Shown piece after piece: positions 51,490 to 59,780 of a DNA stretch of 64,000 bases; within the stretch, counting starts at the first letter, position 1; each line of letters starts with the position of its first letter. The stretch comes from Lactobacillus sp. ESL0700 (GTDB lineage Bacteria > Bacillota > Bacilli > Lactobacillales > Lactobacillaceae). Position numbers and translations under genes: made by a program. Where the stretch lies: NCBI RefSeq assembly GCF_029392095.1, contig NZ_CP113930.1:1747001-1811000 (forward strand), written 5' to 3'. The notes below the pieces were generated by a model that was given only the letters and a program-made list of their open reading frames with translations, ran no database searches and had not been told where the DNA came from.

Positions 51490-51744
51490 CAGTCCTTTCA
51501 TGCACAGGTAGTAAACCGTCTTTTAACTTTTTCTACGTCTTGAATATTATAACAAACTGGTTTATCGCTTGTCTTTATAATTTTGCACTTTCGTGTTAAA
51601 CTAATTTTGTAACAAAAAGGAGCTGTGCTGTAACACAACTCCTTGACGTAGTTCCACTAAAAGTGGTTTACTACCTGAAAAATCAGTTTTTTTGACAAAC
51701 CGTCTTTTCCTAGATAGAGCAAGACGGTATTTGTTTGCTCAAAA

Positions 51745-51900
51745 TTATTTGAGCAAACTTCTTAGCAGTTCAACTACTAGTGGCAGTAGATTTATTATCA
51801 CTACCGCTAACAATTGATACTGCCTCATTTTAGCAAGCTTAAATGCTAATTCTACTAAACTAATAGCAAAAATTAGTACCAGAGCCAAAATGATTTCCAA
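51745..51900 (-). CDS. Small hydrophobic peptide E, putative type I toxin
   Basis: A 51-residue intact copy; the second helix begins after a QYQLLAV-like turn and ends LLRSLLK. Same TTG start, ribosome site and overlapping leader as the other units. Confidence 0.7.
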   Translation of the reverse strand: MEIILALVLIFAISLVELAFKLAKMRQYQLLAVVIINLLPLVVELLRSLLK

Positions 51901-51960
51901 CTACCTGCCCTCCTTTCTTTTAATCGATTGGAGTATGAATCCACTCATGCTCATAGGCAT
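51901..51960 (-). CDS. Leader peptide of unit E
   Basis: A 19-residue leader identical to that of unit D, stop abutting the TTG of peptide E. Confidence 0.6.
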   Translation of the reverse strand: MPMSMSGFILQSIKRKEGR

Positions 51961-52217
51961 CAGTCCTTTCATGCACAGGTAGTAAACCGTCTTTTAACTT
52001 TTTCTACGTCTTGAATATTATAGCAAAACGATTTATCGCTTGTCTTTATAATTTTCTATTTTCGTGTTAAACTATTTTTGTAATAAAAAAGGAGCTGTGC
52101 GCCAACACAACTCCTTGACATAGATCATTTAGAAGTGATTTACTACCAGAATAAAATCAGATTACATTAACCGTCTTTTTTTCTTAGCAGATCGAGACGG
52201 TTTTGTTTTGCCCAAAA

Positions 52218-52373
52218 TTATTTGAGCAAACTTCTTAGCAGTTCAACTACTAGTGGCAATAGATTTATTATCACTACCGCTAGTAGCTGGTACTGCCTCA
52301 TTTTAGCAAGCTTAAATGCTAATCCTACTAAACTAATAGCAAGAACTAACATTAGCGCTAAAATAATTTCCAA
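52218..52373 (-). CDS. Small hydrophobic peptide F, putative type I toxin
   Basis: A 51-residue copy with the first helix IILALMLVLAISLVGLAF, turn KLAKMRQYQ, second helix LLAVVIINLLPLVVELLRSLL. It is the most upstream unit of the array. The 5' GACGTAG has become GACGTAG/CTATGTC in the 3' partner (one mismatch), the only relaxed pairing among the six. Confidence 0.7.
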   Translation of the reverse strand: MEIILALMLVLAISLVGLAFKLAKMRQYQLLAVVIINLLPLVVELLRSLLK

Positions 52374-52433
52374 CTACCTGTCCTCCTTTCTTTTAATCGA
52401 TTGGAGTATGAATCCACTCATGCTCATAGGCAT
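52374..52433 (-). CDS. Leader peptide of unit F
   Basis: A 19-residue leader ending SIKRKEDR, stop abutting the TTG of peptide F, GAAAGG ribosome site. Confidence 0.6.
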   Translation of the reverse strand: MPMSMSGFILQSIKRKEDR

Positions 52434-52552
52434 CAGTCCTTTCACTCACAGGTAGTAAACCGTCTTTTAACTTTTCTACGTCCTAAATATTATACAAAAA
52501 AGATTCTAACAAAGGTACTACTTTTCAAAGAATTATCATTTATACAAAACAA

Positions 52553-52586
52553 CAAAAAGCAGTGAATATATTTATTCACTGCTCTT
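52553..52586 (-). terminator. Terminator of phn operon
   Basis: AAAAAGCAGTGAATA and complement, with T-rich tail on the reverse strand, just after the last permease gene. Confidence 0.85.
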
Positions 52587-52600
52587 TTAGTATCTTTTTA

Positions 52601-53413
52601 TTAAACTAGCTTCTTGCGAATCATCCCAGAAATCCAGTCAATCACAATTACCATGATAATAATTCCAAGTAAGATAATCCCAACGCGGTTCCATTGCCGA
52701 TATTGCAATGCAATAATTAACGGATAACCGATACCACCGGCACCAACCAAACCAAGGATTGAAGCCGACCGAATTGAAACATCAAACCGATACAAAGTGT
52801 TTGAAATCAAAGCTGGCATCAAGTTAGGCAAAGTTGAAAACATCGTAATATTAGTTTTCGAACCACCAACAGCCGTTACAGCTTCGTTAGGACCATCGTC
52901 TAAGTTCTCAATTGCTTCTGAGAACAATTTAGCAAGCATCCCAACTGAGTGAAATCCTAACGCCAAAACACCGGCGGCAGAGCCTGGGCCAACTGCCTTA
53001 ATGAACATCAAGGCCAAGACAATTTCAGGGAATGACCGAATGATTGCCAAGACAATCTTTCCAGTCCGTGAAATGTACCACTTTTTATATTTGGTGTGAG
53101 CTGCCCAAAAAGCAAACGGCAATGAAATAATTGCAGAAATAAACGTACCTAAGAAGGCAATACATACAGTTTGCCATAACTGCGATACTAAGTCTTCACC
53201 GCTGCCGTTATAGACATACGACCAATCTGGATGGAAAATCCCGTTGAAAATCGCACCGGCAATCTGACCAGCGGTTGCTTTAATACCGCCAAAGTCCATT
53301 CCCGTACATGACCAAGCAATAAGAACGATAGTAATGATGGCTAAACCCCAATGCAAAATTCGCTTTTGCATATCAACTGGGCGAGGAGGTAATTTTTTCA
53401 TATTAGTATCCAT
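52601..53413 (-). CDS. phnE: Phosphonate-type ABC transporter permease 2
   Basis: This 270-residue inner-membrane permease of the PhnE family has six predicted helices and the EAA loop near residues 170-190 (EAIENLDDGPNEAVTAVGGS). RSFPEIVLALMFIKAVGPG is typical of the family. Its ATG overlaps the stop of the upstream permease gene (TAATG), indicating translational coupling. With the other permease and PhnC it forms the transporter core. Confidence 0.9.
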   Translation of the reverse strand: MDTNMKKLPPRPVDMQKRILHWGLAIITIVLIAWSCTGMDFGGIKATAGQIAGAIFNGIFHPDWSYVYNGSGEDLVSQLWQTVCIAFLGTFISAIISLPFAFWAAHTKYKKWYISRTGKIVLAIIRSFPEIVLALMFIKAVGPGSAAGVLALGFHSVGMLAKLFSEAIENLDDGPNEAVTAVGGSKTNITMFSTLPNLMPALISNTLYRFDVSIRSASILGLVGAGGIGYPLIIALQYRQWNRVGIILLGIIIMVIVIDWISGMIRKKLV

Positions 53414-54216
53414 TATTTCATCAACGCCTCCCGTGATTTAGACGAAACATAGTCGATTAAAACTACGACCACAATGATAACTAAGATAATCGTCCCCGTC
53501 TTAGCATAATCGAAGACTTGCAAAGTCTGTTGCAGGTAAAGTCCGATACCACCGGCACCGATATACCCCAAGACAGTTGAAGCCCGGACGTTAATTTCAA
53601 ATGCATACAGGCAATAAGAAATAAAGTAAGTAATGACTTGTGGTAAAACAGCAAAAACAATGATTTGCAGTTTATTAGCACCCACAGCAGTCAGAGCCTC
53701 GATTGGACCCGGATCAATTGTTTCGATTGCTTCATAAAAGAGCTTAACAACAATCCCAAAAGTACAAATAGCTAAGGCCAAGATACCAGCAACAGGACCA
53801 ATTCCGACAATCGCAACAAAGATTGCCCCTAATAATAGGTCTGGCACTGTTCTGACAATATTCATAATTACCCGCAAAATACCGGTAACGGCCTTGTTCT
53901 TAACAATATTACGCGCAATTAATAGCGAATAGATGAAGGCTAAAATAGAACCAATTACCGTTCCCAAGATTGCCATCTTAATTGTTTCAAGCAATAATGG
54001 CATAATCGGCCCAAGGTATGCCCAATCTGGATGCAACATTTGCAAAAAGATGTCAGTAAATTGACTAAAGTTTGCAAACAAAGCCCCAAGGTCAGTATGA
54101 GTAACATCTGTTGAAATAAATAATCCAGCAATAAAGACAATCAACCAAATCAAGTTCCAAAACTTAAACTTTTTCTTGGGTAAAGTCATGAGTGCTTCCT
54201 TATCAGTGTTACTCAT
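53413..54216 (-). CDS. phnE: Phosphonate-type ABC transporter permease 1
   Basis: This 267-residue PhnE-family permease has six helices and the EAA loop [39 protein letters not shown] aligns with the sister permease. The ATG at 54216 overlaps the phnC stop region by 8 bp, and this overlap supports it over a start at 54228. It pairs with permease 2 as a heterodimer. Confidence 0.9.
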   Translation of the reverse strand: MSNTDKEALMTLPKKKFKFWNLIWLIVFIAGLFISTDVTHTDLGALFANFSQFTDIFLQMLHPDWAYLGPIMPLLLETIKMAILGTVIGSILAFIYSLLIARNIVKNKAVTGILRVIMNIVRTVPDLLLGAIFVAIVGIGPVAGILALAICTFGIVVKLFYEAIETIDPGPIEALTAVGANKLQIIVFAVLPQVITYFISYCLYAFEINVRASTVLGYIGAGGIGLYLQQTLQVFDYAKTGTIILVIIVVVVLIDYVSSKSREALMK

Positions 54217-54982
54217 CTTGTTCACCACCGTTGTAGATCTTGGTAAAGGTTGACTCCGGCGTTTCGCTCATCTTACCATCATAGATAATTTCACCAGCAC
54301 GAACACCAATAACTCGCTTACCAAATTCTTTGGCTAATTCCACACTGTGCAGGTTAATTACAACTGTCATACCATGCTTTTCGTTTAGCATCTTGAGGTC
54401 TTGCATTACCCGACGTGAAGTCTGCGGGTCAAGTGAGGCGGTTGGCTCATCAGCCAAAATAATGTCTGGATTTTGAGTCAAAACTCGCGCAATCGCTACC
54501 CGCTGCTGCTGGCCACCTGATAGTTCATCAGCCCGTGAATAAACCTTATCAGCGAGGTCAACTTGTTGCAAAGCATCGTAAGCACGTTGCTTATCTTCTT
54601 TAGTAAATAGATTAAGTGTGCTCTTCCAAGTAGGATAATAGCCTACGCGCCCTGTTAAAACATTGCGCAAAACACTAGAACGCTTAACCAAATTAAAACT
54701 CTGGAAAATCATCCCAATATTGCGCCGCAGAGTCCGCAGCTCTTTGCCTCTAGCCTTGGTAATTGACTCACCATTGATTAAAATATCACCATCAGTAATG
54801 TCAATCAGGCGGTTAATGGAGCGCAAAAGTGTCGACTTCCCAGCACCAGATAGACCAACAATAACGACAAATTCGCCCTTATTGATAGTTAAATTGACAT
54901 CCTTTAAACCAACAACGTCTTTGCCATAAATTTTTTTAACGTTTTTTAATTCAATAACTGGCTTAACTGAAGAATCTGCCAT
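54209..54982 (-). CDS. phnC: Phosphonate-type ABC transporter ATPase
   Basis: This 257-residue ABC ATPase has Walker [10 protein letters not shown] (residues 43-51), Q-loop MIFQSFNL, signature LSGGQQQR (about 152-159), Walker [12 protein letters not shown] and H-loop NLHSVELA. The sequence is PhnC-like ([20 protein letters not shown]). It powers import of phosphonate, phosphite or a related oxyanion. It is first of the three core genes, 21 bp after the first binding-protein gene. Confidence 0.95.
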   Translation of the reverse strand: MADSSVKPVIELKNVKKIYGKDVVGLKDVNLTINKGEFVVIVGLSGAGKSTLLRSINRLIDITDGDILINGESITKARGKELRTLRRNIGMIFQSFNLVKRSSVLRNVLTGRVGYYPTWKSTLNLFTKEDKQRAYDALQQVDLADKVYSRADELSGGQQQRVAIARVLTQNPDIILADEPTASLDPQTSRRVMQDLKMLNEKHGMTVVINLHSVELAKEFGKRVIGVRAGEIIYDGKMSETPESTFTKIYNGGEQDE

Positions 54983-55003
54983 TATATACTTCCTTTATAT
55001 ATC

Positions 55004-55930
55004 TTACTTTTTAGTTGACTCAATAATCTTTTCATATTTACGGACGACGGCAAAGTCACTGTCTTTGGCAGGAACGTAACCTTCGTGAGTGTAAATACTT
55101 TCGATAATCTTCTTACCCTTCTTAGATTTACCAATATCAATGAAAGCATTAGCTAACTTTTTACGGAATGCCTTTGGCATGCTTGGAACTACAGAAATCG
55201 TGTCATTAGGAATATTTTTAGTAAAGTAAATTGGCACAACTTGGCTCATAATCTTTGGGTTGTCTTTTTGAACGATTGTCCGTGCATCTTCAAAGACAAA
55301 GGCAGCATCAGTATCATCGTTTAAAACGTTTAGGACTGCTTGGTCTTGACCAGTAACAGTAACTAACTTACAACTCTTAGGTACGTCTAAGCCCTTTTCC
55401 TTTAATTCAGCAATTGGGAAAACGTATCCTGCTGAAGAAGTTGGACTTTGGATTGAAATTGACTTACCCTTTAAATCTTTCCAACTCTTAATCTTTGAGT
55501 CTTTTCTAACTAAAATTTCTGCCCGGTAAAAGTCAACAAGATCCTTAGTTGGTTTTCCGCCCGGTTGCTTAACACCATATCTTTGGGCTTGCAATAAAAC
55601 ATCAGCAGCACCTTGCTTGTGTGCCAAAATATAACCATTTGGTGGCAAAAAGCCAACATCAACCTTCTTAGACTTCATGGCTTCAACAACCGTGTTATAG
55701 TCTGTTGACATTGAAACATGAACCGGAATGCCTAAACGGTCAGAAAGCATCTTTTCTAACGGCTTAGCCCGAGCTTGCAGCTTAGTCGCAGCTTGACTGG
55801 GGACAAATTGAACGTTCAAAGACTTCGGGGTGGAACTTTCTTGACTCTTACTCTTACCTGAGCAAGCAGTCGCCATCAACGCTACTAAAAAAACGGCAGC
55901 ACCAGCTAGCACTTTCTTAAATTTCTTCAT
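55004..55930 (-). CDS. phnD: PhnD-like substrate-binding lipoprotein 1
   Basis: This 308-residue lipoprotein has lipobox MATAC (Cys near 23) and PhnD/PtxB-family fold segments. These are VSMSTDYNTVVEAMKSKKVD, FLPPNGYILAHKQGA, SIQSPTSSAGYVFP (anion-binding loop near 145-158) and DTDAAFVFEDAR. It is closest to the transporter core genes and most likely serves it. It is one of four paralogues in a row. AGGAGG precedes the ATG, and a leader hairpin and leader ORF precede that. Confidence 0.9.
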   Translation of the reverse strand: MKKFKKVLAGAAVFLVALMATACSGKSKSQESSTPKSLNVQFVPSQAATKLQARAKPLEKMLSDRLGIPVHVSMSTDYNTVVEAMKSKKVDVGFLPPNGYILAHKQGAADVLLQAQRYGVKQPGGKPTKDLVDFYRAEILVRKDSKIKSWKDLKGKSISIQSPTSSAGYVFPIAELKEKGLDVPKSCKLVTVTGQDQAVLNVLNDDTDAAFVFEDARTIVQKDNPKIMSQVVPIYFTKNIPNDTISVVPSMPKAFRKKLANAFIDIGKSKKGKKIIESIYTHEGYVPAKDSDFAVVRKYEKIIESTKK

Positions 55931-55946
55931 TATGTCCTCCTAGACA

Positions 55947-56105
55947 TCAAAAAAGACTTAATGTAACAGCACAAACGGGAATTATATTAAGTCTTTCAAT
56001 AACTTTTTTGGTTAAAAAACGAACAATGCGACTATTTACAAGGAAGCAAAAAGTCTTAACTGCAAAAACACCAATGAACGCTACGCGTCGTTCATCTTTT
56101 TGCAT
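55947..56105 (-). CDS. Leader peptide ORF of phnD1
   Basis: A 52-codon ORF starts MQKDERRVAFIGVFAV and runs through the terminator-like hairpin just before the phnD1 ribosome site. AAAGGGGAG lies 8 nt before the ATG. Its stop lies right after the hairpin's T run. Translation of such a leader would influence hairpin formation, as in attenuation. It is not certain that it is translated. Confidence 0.45.
   Translation of the reverse strand: MQKDERRVAFIGVFAVKTFCFLVNSRIVRFLTKKVIERLNIIPVCAVTLSLF
55949..55996 (-). promoter_or_regulatory. Attenuator-like hairpin before phnD1
   Basis: AAGACTTAAT and ATTAAGTCTT arms are followed on the reverse strand by T6, 12 bp before the phnD1 ribosome site. It has the form of an intrinsic terminator placed in the leader. 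Confidence 0.65.
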
Positions 56106-56249
56106 GACTTTCACTCCCCTTTCAACCGTATTGCATTCATTCTATTAAATGATAGCAGAAATTGGTTGTTTAGAAAAGAAAATTATTTTAAAAAACTATT
56201 TTTAACCTAAAAAGTACTAGCTAATTCCTCAATGAATGGATTATTTTTA

Positions 56250-57170
56250 CTACTTAGTTGACGCTATAACCTTATTATATTGCCGGATAATGTCGTAATC
56301 ACTATCTTTAGCTGGGGCATAACCCTCATGATTGTAGACACTTTCGATAATCTTTTTACCTTCCTTAGACTTGCTAATTGCAATAAATGCCTTAGATAAC
56401 TTCTCTTGGAATGACTTAGGTAAACTTGGAATAACCGAAATTGTGTCGTTAGGAATCCGCTTAGTAAAGTAAATTGGCACTACCTTACTCATAATCTGCG
56501 GTTCGTCTTTTAGCACATCATTACGTGCATCTTCAAAAACAAAGGCAGCATCTGTATCGCCATTTAGAACATCAAGAACAGCTTGATCTGACCCAGTAAC
56601 AGTAACTAATTTACATTTCTTAGTAACATCTAATCCCTTTTGCTTTAATTCAGCTACAGGAAAGACATAACCAGAGTCAGAAGTTGGATTTTGAACTGAA
56701 ATTGATTTTCCTTTTAGATCTTTCCAACTCTTAATTGCAGAATTTTTCTTAACAACAATCTCACCGCGATAAGACTTAACTAACTGCTTAGTCTGCTTAC
56801 CATTCGGCTGCTTAATACCGTAACGTTCTGCCTGAAGTAACAGGTTAGCGGCCTTTTGTTTATGCGCCATGATATAAGCATCAGATGGTAAAAAGCCAAC
56901 TTGCACTTTTTTAGACTTCATGGCTTCAACCAAACCATTATAGTCAGTTGACATTGAAACATGAACGGGAATTCCTAATTGCTTCGATAGCAGCTTTTCC
57001 ATTGGTTTTGCGCGCGCTTCTAGTTTATTAGCAGCAACACTTGGAACAAATTGCACGTTAATTGATTTAGGTTCCTCGCTTTTGCTCGTACTCTTATTTG
57101 AGCAGGCTGTTAACCCCACTGCCAAGACCATTAATACTAAACCCATCAACACTTGCTTCAGTTTCTTCAT
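56250..57170 (-). CDS. phnD: PhnD-like substrate-binding lipoprotein 2
   Basis: A 306-residue paralogue with lipobox VGLTAC and the same family segments (VSMSTDYNGLVEAMKSKKVQ, FLPSDAYIMAHKQKA, SVQNPTSDSGYVFP, DTDAAFVFEDAR). The anion-loop change (PTSDSG instead of PTSSAG) may alter specificity. The ATG at 57170 has GGGAGG upstream and a clean signal peptide, so the longer frame is rejected. No clear terminator follows it. It has its own leader hairpin. Confidence 0.9.
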   Translation of the reverse strand: MKKLKQVLMGLVLMVLAVGLTACSNKSTSKSEEPKSINVQFVPSVAANKLEARAKPMEKLLSKQLGIPVHVSMSTDYNGLVEAMKSKKVQVGFLPSDAYIMAHKQKAANLLLQAERYGIKQPNGKQTKQLVKSYRGEIVVKKNSAIKSWKDLKGKSISVQNPTSDSGYVFPVAELKQKGLDVTKKCKLVTVTGSDQAVLDVLNGDTDAAFVFEDARNDVLKDEPQIMSKVVPIYFTKRIPNDTISVIPSLPKSFQEKLSKAFIAISKSKEGKKIIESVYNHEGYAPAKDSDYDIIRQYNKVIASTK

Positions 57171-57191
57171 CAGTACCTCCCAAAAATACAA

Positions 57192-57226
57192 AAGGGCATA
57201 GTATGACTCAGTCATAATATGCCCTT
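57192..57226 (-). promoter_or_regulatory. Attenuator-like hairpin before phnD2
   Basis: AAGGGCATATTATGACT pairs with AGTCATACTATGCCCTT, followed by TTTTG on the reverse strand and, 9 nt later, the GGGAGG ribosome site of phnD2. Confidence 0.65.
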
Positions 57227-57274
57227 GAATATTGTTAATAAAACGCAGCGATCACGGCGCCTAAATAAAATCAT
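57212..57274 (-). CDS. Possible short leader ORF of phnD2
   Basis: A 20-codon ORF, MILFRRRDRCVLLTIFKGIL, ends inside the 5' arm of the leader hairpin. No clear ribosome site precedes it, so translation is doubtful. It is listed because all four phnD genes have an ORF ending at or in the hairpin. Confidence 0.25.
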   Translation of the reverse strand: MILFRRRDRCVLLTIFKGIL

Positions 57275-57343
57275 GATCGTTATGTAAGAATAATAACACA
57301 AATATTCGGATTATTGCAAGAGATTAGATAACTTTTTATTAAC

Positions 57344-57378
57344 AAAAAAAGCCAAGTATAATTAATCTTACTTGACTT
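57344..57378 (-). terminator. Terminator of phnD3
   Basis: AGTCAAGTAAG and complement with one mismatch, T7 on the reverse strand, 11 bp after phnD3. Confidence 0.75.
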
Positions 57379-57388
57379 TAATTAATAA

Positions 57389-58324
57389 CTATTTTTGCAT
57401 ATCTTTAACGATCTTTTCGTACTTACGCACTGTATCAAAGTCGCTATCTTTAGCGGGAACATAGCCTTCGTGAGCATAAACCTTTTCGATTAAAGCGTGC
57501 CCCTTCTTTGTCTTACTAATCTCAATAAATGCATTGGCAAGTTTCTTGCGAAACTTCTTTGACATGTTTGGAACCACTGACACAGTATCGTTCGGAATTC
57601 TGGCCTTAGTAAAGTAAATCGGCACAACTTGGCTCATGATCTTGGGATAGTCCTTTAAGACCTTGTTACGCGCATCTTCAAAGACAAATGCCGCATCTGT
57701 ATCACCGTTTAACACATTCAAAACAGCTTGGTCATGACCAGTAACAGTGACTAGCTTGCAGCTCTTAGGAACGTCTAAACCTTTTTCCTTTAATTCAGCA
57801 ATTGGATAAATATAACCCGAAGTTGAAGTCGGACTTTGAATCGAAATTGACTTACCCTTTAAATCTTTCCAGCTTTTAATCTTCGAATCCTTCTTAGCAA
57901 CAATTTCCGCTCTAAATGACTTAGTCAGAGTTTTAGCCCAGCGGCCACCAGGTTGCTTAATATCAAAGCGTTCAGATTGAAGCAATACATCAGCTGCTCC
58001 CTGCTTATGAGCAACTACATAACCATCTGGTGGTAAAAAGCCAACATCGACCTTCTTAGACTTCATTGCCTCCATTAAAGCATTGTCACTGGTTGACACT
58101 AACACGTGAACTGGAATGCCCAGTTTGGCCGACAGCAATTTTTCCAGTGGTTTAGCGCGACCTTCCAGCTTGTTGGCTGCAATACTTGGTACAAATTCAA
58201 CCGTTAATGATTTGGGCGTATAGTCCTTGCTATTAGCCCCTGTACTCTTATTCGAACAAGCCGTCGCTACCACTGCAACTAGCATTACGGCTATACCCAA
58301 CAACACCCGTTTTAATTTCTTCAT
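57389..58324 (-). CDS. phnD: PhnD-like substrate-binding lipoprotein 3
   Basis: A 311-residue paralogue with lipobox VATAC and segments VLVSTSDNALMEAMKSKKVD, FLPPDGYVVAHKQGA, SIQSPTSTSGYIYP and DTDAAFVFEDAR. The PTSTSG anion loop is the family consensus form. It has its own leader and terminator, so it forms a separate transcript. ATG at 58324 with GGAGGG upstream gives a clean lipoprotein signal. Confidence 0.9.
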   Translation of the reverse strand: MKKLKRVLLGIAVMLVAVVATACSNKSTGANSKDYTPKSLTVEFVPSIAANKLEGRAKPLEKLLSAKLGIPVHVLVSTSDNALMEAMKSKKVDVGFLPPDGYVVAHKQGAADVLLQSERFDIKQPGGRWAKTLTKSFRAEIVAKKDSKIKSWKDLKGKSISIQSPTSTSGYIYPIAELKEKGLDVPKSCKLVTVTGHDQAVLNVLNGDTDAAFVFEDARNKVLKDYPKIMSQVVPIYFTKARIPNDTVSVVPNMSKKFRKKLANAFIEISKTKKGHALIEKVYAHEGYVPAKDSDFDTVRKYEKIVKDMQK

Positions 58325-58358
58325 CTTGCCCTCCACGGCTAAAACTAACTGAATATAA

Positions 58359-58393
58359 AAGGGCATAATGTGTCCATCTCACATCATGCCCTT
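58359..58393 (-). promoter_or_regulatory. Attenuator-like hairpin before phnD3
   Basis: AAGGGCATGATGTG and CACATTATGCCCTT arms with a 7-nt loop, then TTTTATATT on the reverse strand, about 25 bp before the phnD3 ribosome site. Nearly the same stem as before phnD2. Confidence 0.65.
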
Positions 58394-58428
58394 GTTAATA
58401 TTCTTGAATAAAAGCGAACAGTCATCAT
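58384..58428 (-). CDS. Possible short leader ORF of phnD3
   Basis: A 14-codon ORF, MMTVRFYSRILTRA, ends inside the hairpin's 5' arm. It lies shortly after a promoter-like TTGGCA, 18 bp, TATGCT (near 58475-58446). No ribosome site is seen. Low certainty. Confidence 0.3.
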   Translation of the reverse strand: MMTVRFYSRILTRA

Positions 58429-58539
58429 CTACTGTGTTCGTTATATGAAAGCATAGCACAGAAAAACGCGTTCTGCCAAGAAAATTTTGATAATATTTTT
58501 ATGAGAATGTCATTAAATTATCGGCTGATTATATTGAAT

Positions 58540-58568
58540 AAAAAAGCACCCAGAGTTGTGGGTGCCTT
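58540..58568 (-). terminator. Terminator of phnD4
   Basis: GGCACCC and GGGTGC arms with T6 on the reverse strand, 13 bp after phnD4. Confidence 0.85.
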
Positions 58569-58580
58569 AATCGTAAACTT

Positions 58581-59507
58581 TTACTTCTTAAGTGATTGTG
58601 CAATCTTATTGTATTTACGAACAATATTGTAGTCACTGTCTTTAGCTGAGTGATAGCCATATTGGTCATACATCTTTTGAATCAACTTTTGTCCGTCTTT
58701 AGTCTTACTAATGTCCATAAAGGCTTTAGCTAACTTCTTCCGAAATGCTTGTGGAATATCAGGGCGGACTGAAATCGTATCGTTAGGAATTGGTGTTGTA
58801 AAGTAAATTGGCACTACCTTTTCCTTGATATTTGGTACATCATGCAGCACCTTGTTTCTTGCATCTTCAAACACAAAGGCAGCATCAGTATCGCCACTTA
58901 AAACATTTAACACGGCAGCATCATGACCGTTAACGGTTACTAACTTACACTCTCTAGTAACGTCTAAGCCCTTTTGCTTCAATTCTGCAACTGGGGTAAT
59001 GTAGCCCAATGTTGAAGTTGGACTTTGAATCGAAATTGACTTACCCTTTAAATCTTTCCATGATTTAATGTTGGACTTTTTACGGACAACAATCTCAGCA
59101 CGCAAAGTGTGAACCAGCTTCTTGGTCCAAGTACCACCTGGCTCTTTAATCCCGTAACGTTCTGATTGCAAAATAACGTCGGCAGCTTTTTGTTGGTGAG
59201 CTTGAACATAAGCACCAGCTGCCAAGAAGCCAACATCAACCTTCTTAGACTTCATCGCCTCAATTTCAGCGTTATTGTCAGTTGAAGTTGTTACGTGGAC
59301 AGGAATTCCCAGTCTCTTAGAGAGCATCTTTTCAAGTGGCTTGCCTTCACCGCCCATCCGGCCAGAGGCATCACTAGGAACAAACTGCACATTCAGTGAT
59401 TTCGGCATATTGCTGCTCTTAGTTTCTTTTTTATTTGAACAAGCAGTCAACGCAAACATCCCCATCACGGCTAGTGCACCAACTAATACTTTTTTAAATT
59501 TCTTCAT
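58581..59507 (-). CDS. phnD: PhnD-like substrate-binding lipoprotein 4
   Basis: A 308-residue paralogue, the most divergent of the four: VTTSTDNNAEIEAMKSKKVD, FLAAGAYVQAHQQKA (Pro-Pro replaced by Ala-Ala), SIQSPTSTLGYITP and DTDAAFVFEDAR. The changed FLAAGAY and PTSTLG loops line the binding cleft in this family, so its ligand may differ. Lipobox FALTAC. AGGAGG before ATG. It has its own leader and terminator. Confidence 0.9.
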   Translation of the reverse strand: MKKFKKVLVGALAVMGMFALTACSNKKETKSSNMPKSLNVQFVPSDASGRMGGEGKPLEKMLSKRLGIPVHVTTSTDNNAEIEAMKSKKVDVGFLAAGAYVQAHQQKAADVILQSERYGIKEPGGTWTKKLVHTLRAEIVVRKKSNIKSWKDLKGKSISIQSPTSTLGYITPVAELKQKGLDVTRECKLVTVNGHDAAVLNVLSGDTDAAFVFEDARNKVLHDVPNIKEKVVPIYFTTPIPNDTISVRPDIPQAFRKKLAKAFMDISKTKDGQKLIQKMYDQYGYHSAKDSDYNIVRKYNKIAQSLKK

Positions 59508-59532
59508 GATTACCTCCTATAAGTGTCATGAA

Positions 59533-59577
59533 TAAAAAAGACTTAACGTTAATTACAAACGTAACTAACGTTAAGCC
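59533..59577 (-). promoter_or_regulatory. Attenuator-like hairpin before phnD4
   Basis: GGCTTAACGTTA and TAACGTTAAG arms, closed by a further TTAC/GTAA pair, followed on the reverse strand by T6, 20-25 bp before the phnD4 ribosome site. Confidence 0.65.
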
Positions 59578-59683
59578 TCATAAGCATACTATGTAAATGA
59601 ATGAATTTCCCCTGTAAAAGAACTCCCGCAAACACAAATAACGCTAAACTAATCCGTCTTGTCATAGAATCGCCTTGCATCAT
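59549..59683 (-). CDS. Leader peptide ORF of phnD4
   Basis: A 44-codon ORF beginning MMQGDSMTRRISLALFVFAG ends within the 3' arm of the leader hairpin. AGAGGG lies 6 nt before the ATG. Its hydrophobic plan resembles the phnD1 leader (Arg-Arg followed by a hydrophobic stretch, and RLN near the hairpin). Probably a leader rather than a functional protein. Confidence 0.45.
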   Translation of the reverse strand: MMQGDSMTRRISLALFVFAGVLLQGKFIHLHSMLMRLNVSYVCN

Positions 59684-59780
59684 GTGTCGCCCTCTTTCAC
59701 CTAAAATTAATTCATAAAAATAATAGCAGAAATTTAAGCAAAATAAAAGCGTAATCATTAAAAGATTATCTAACAACCCG

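Larger units (their letters stand above)
50644..52500 (-). repeat. Four tandem 471-bp toxin-like units
   Basis: Four head-to-tail copies lie in reverse orientation of the same unit found at 19.9-20.8 kb. TTG starts at 50959, 51429, 51900 and 52373 give a regular 470-473 bp period. Each copy keeps the TATAAT promoter, GACGTAG and GGTTTACTACC-type 5' elements, leader ORF, 51-codon peptide and terminator with AGGAG...CTCC arms. Copies differ by point changes; no copy has a frameshift. The regular intact spacing argues for recent amplification plus selection. Confidence 0.85.

Noticed and set aside
50808..52455. 77-codon forward frames in each array unit
   Set aside because: They are antisense shadows of the conserved 51-codon peptides and lack ribosome sites.
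50644..52500. Tandem repeats considered as a CRISPR array
   Set aside because: The period is about 471 bp and whole units are repeated, with ORFs, promoters and terminators inside. There are no short repeats with unique spacers and no cas genes.
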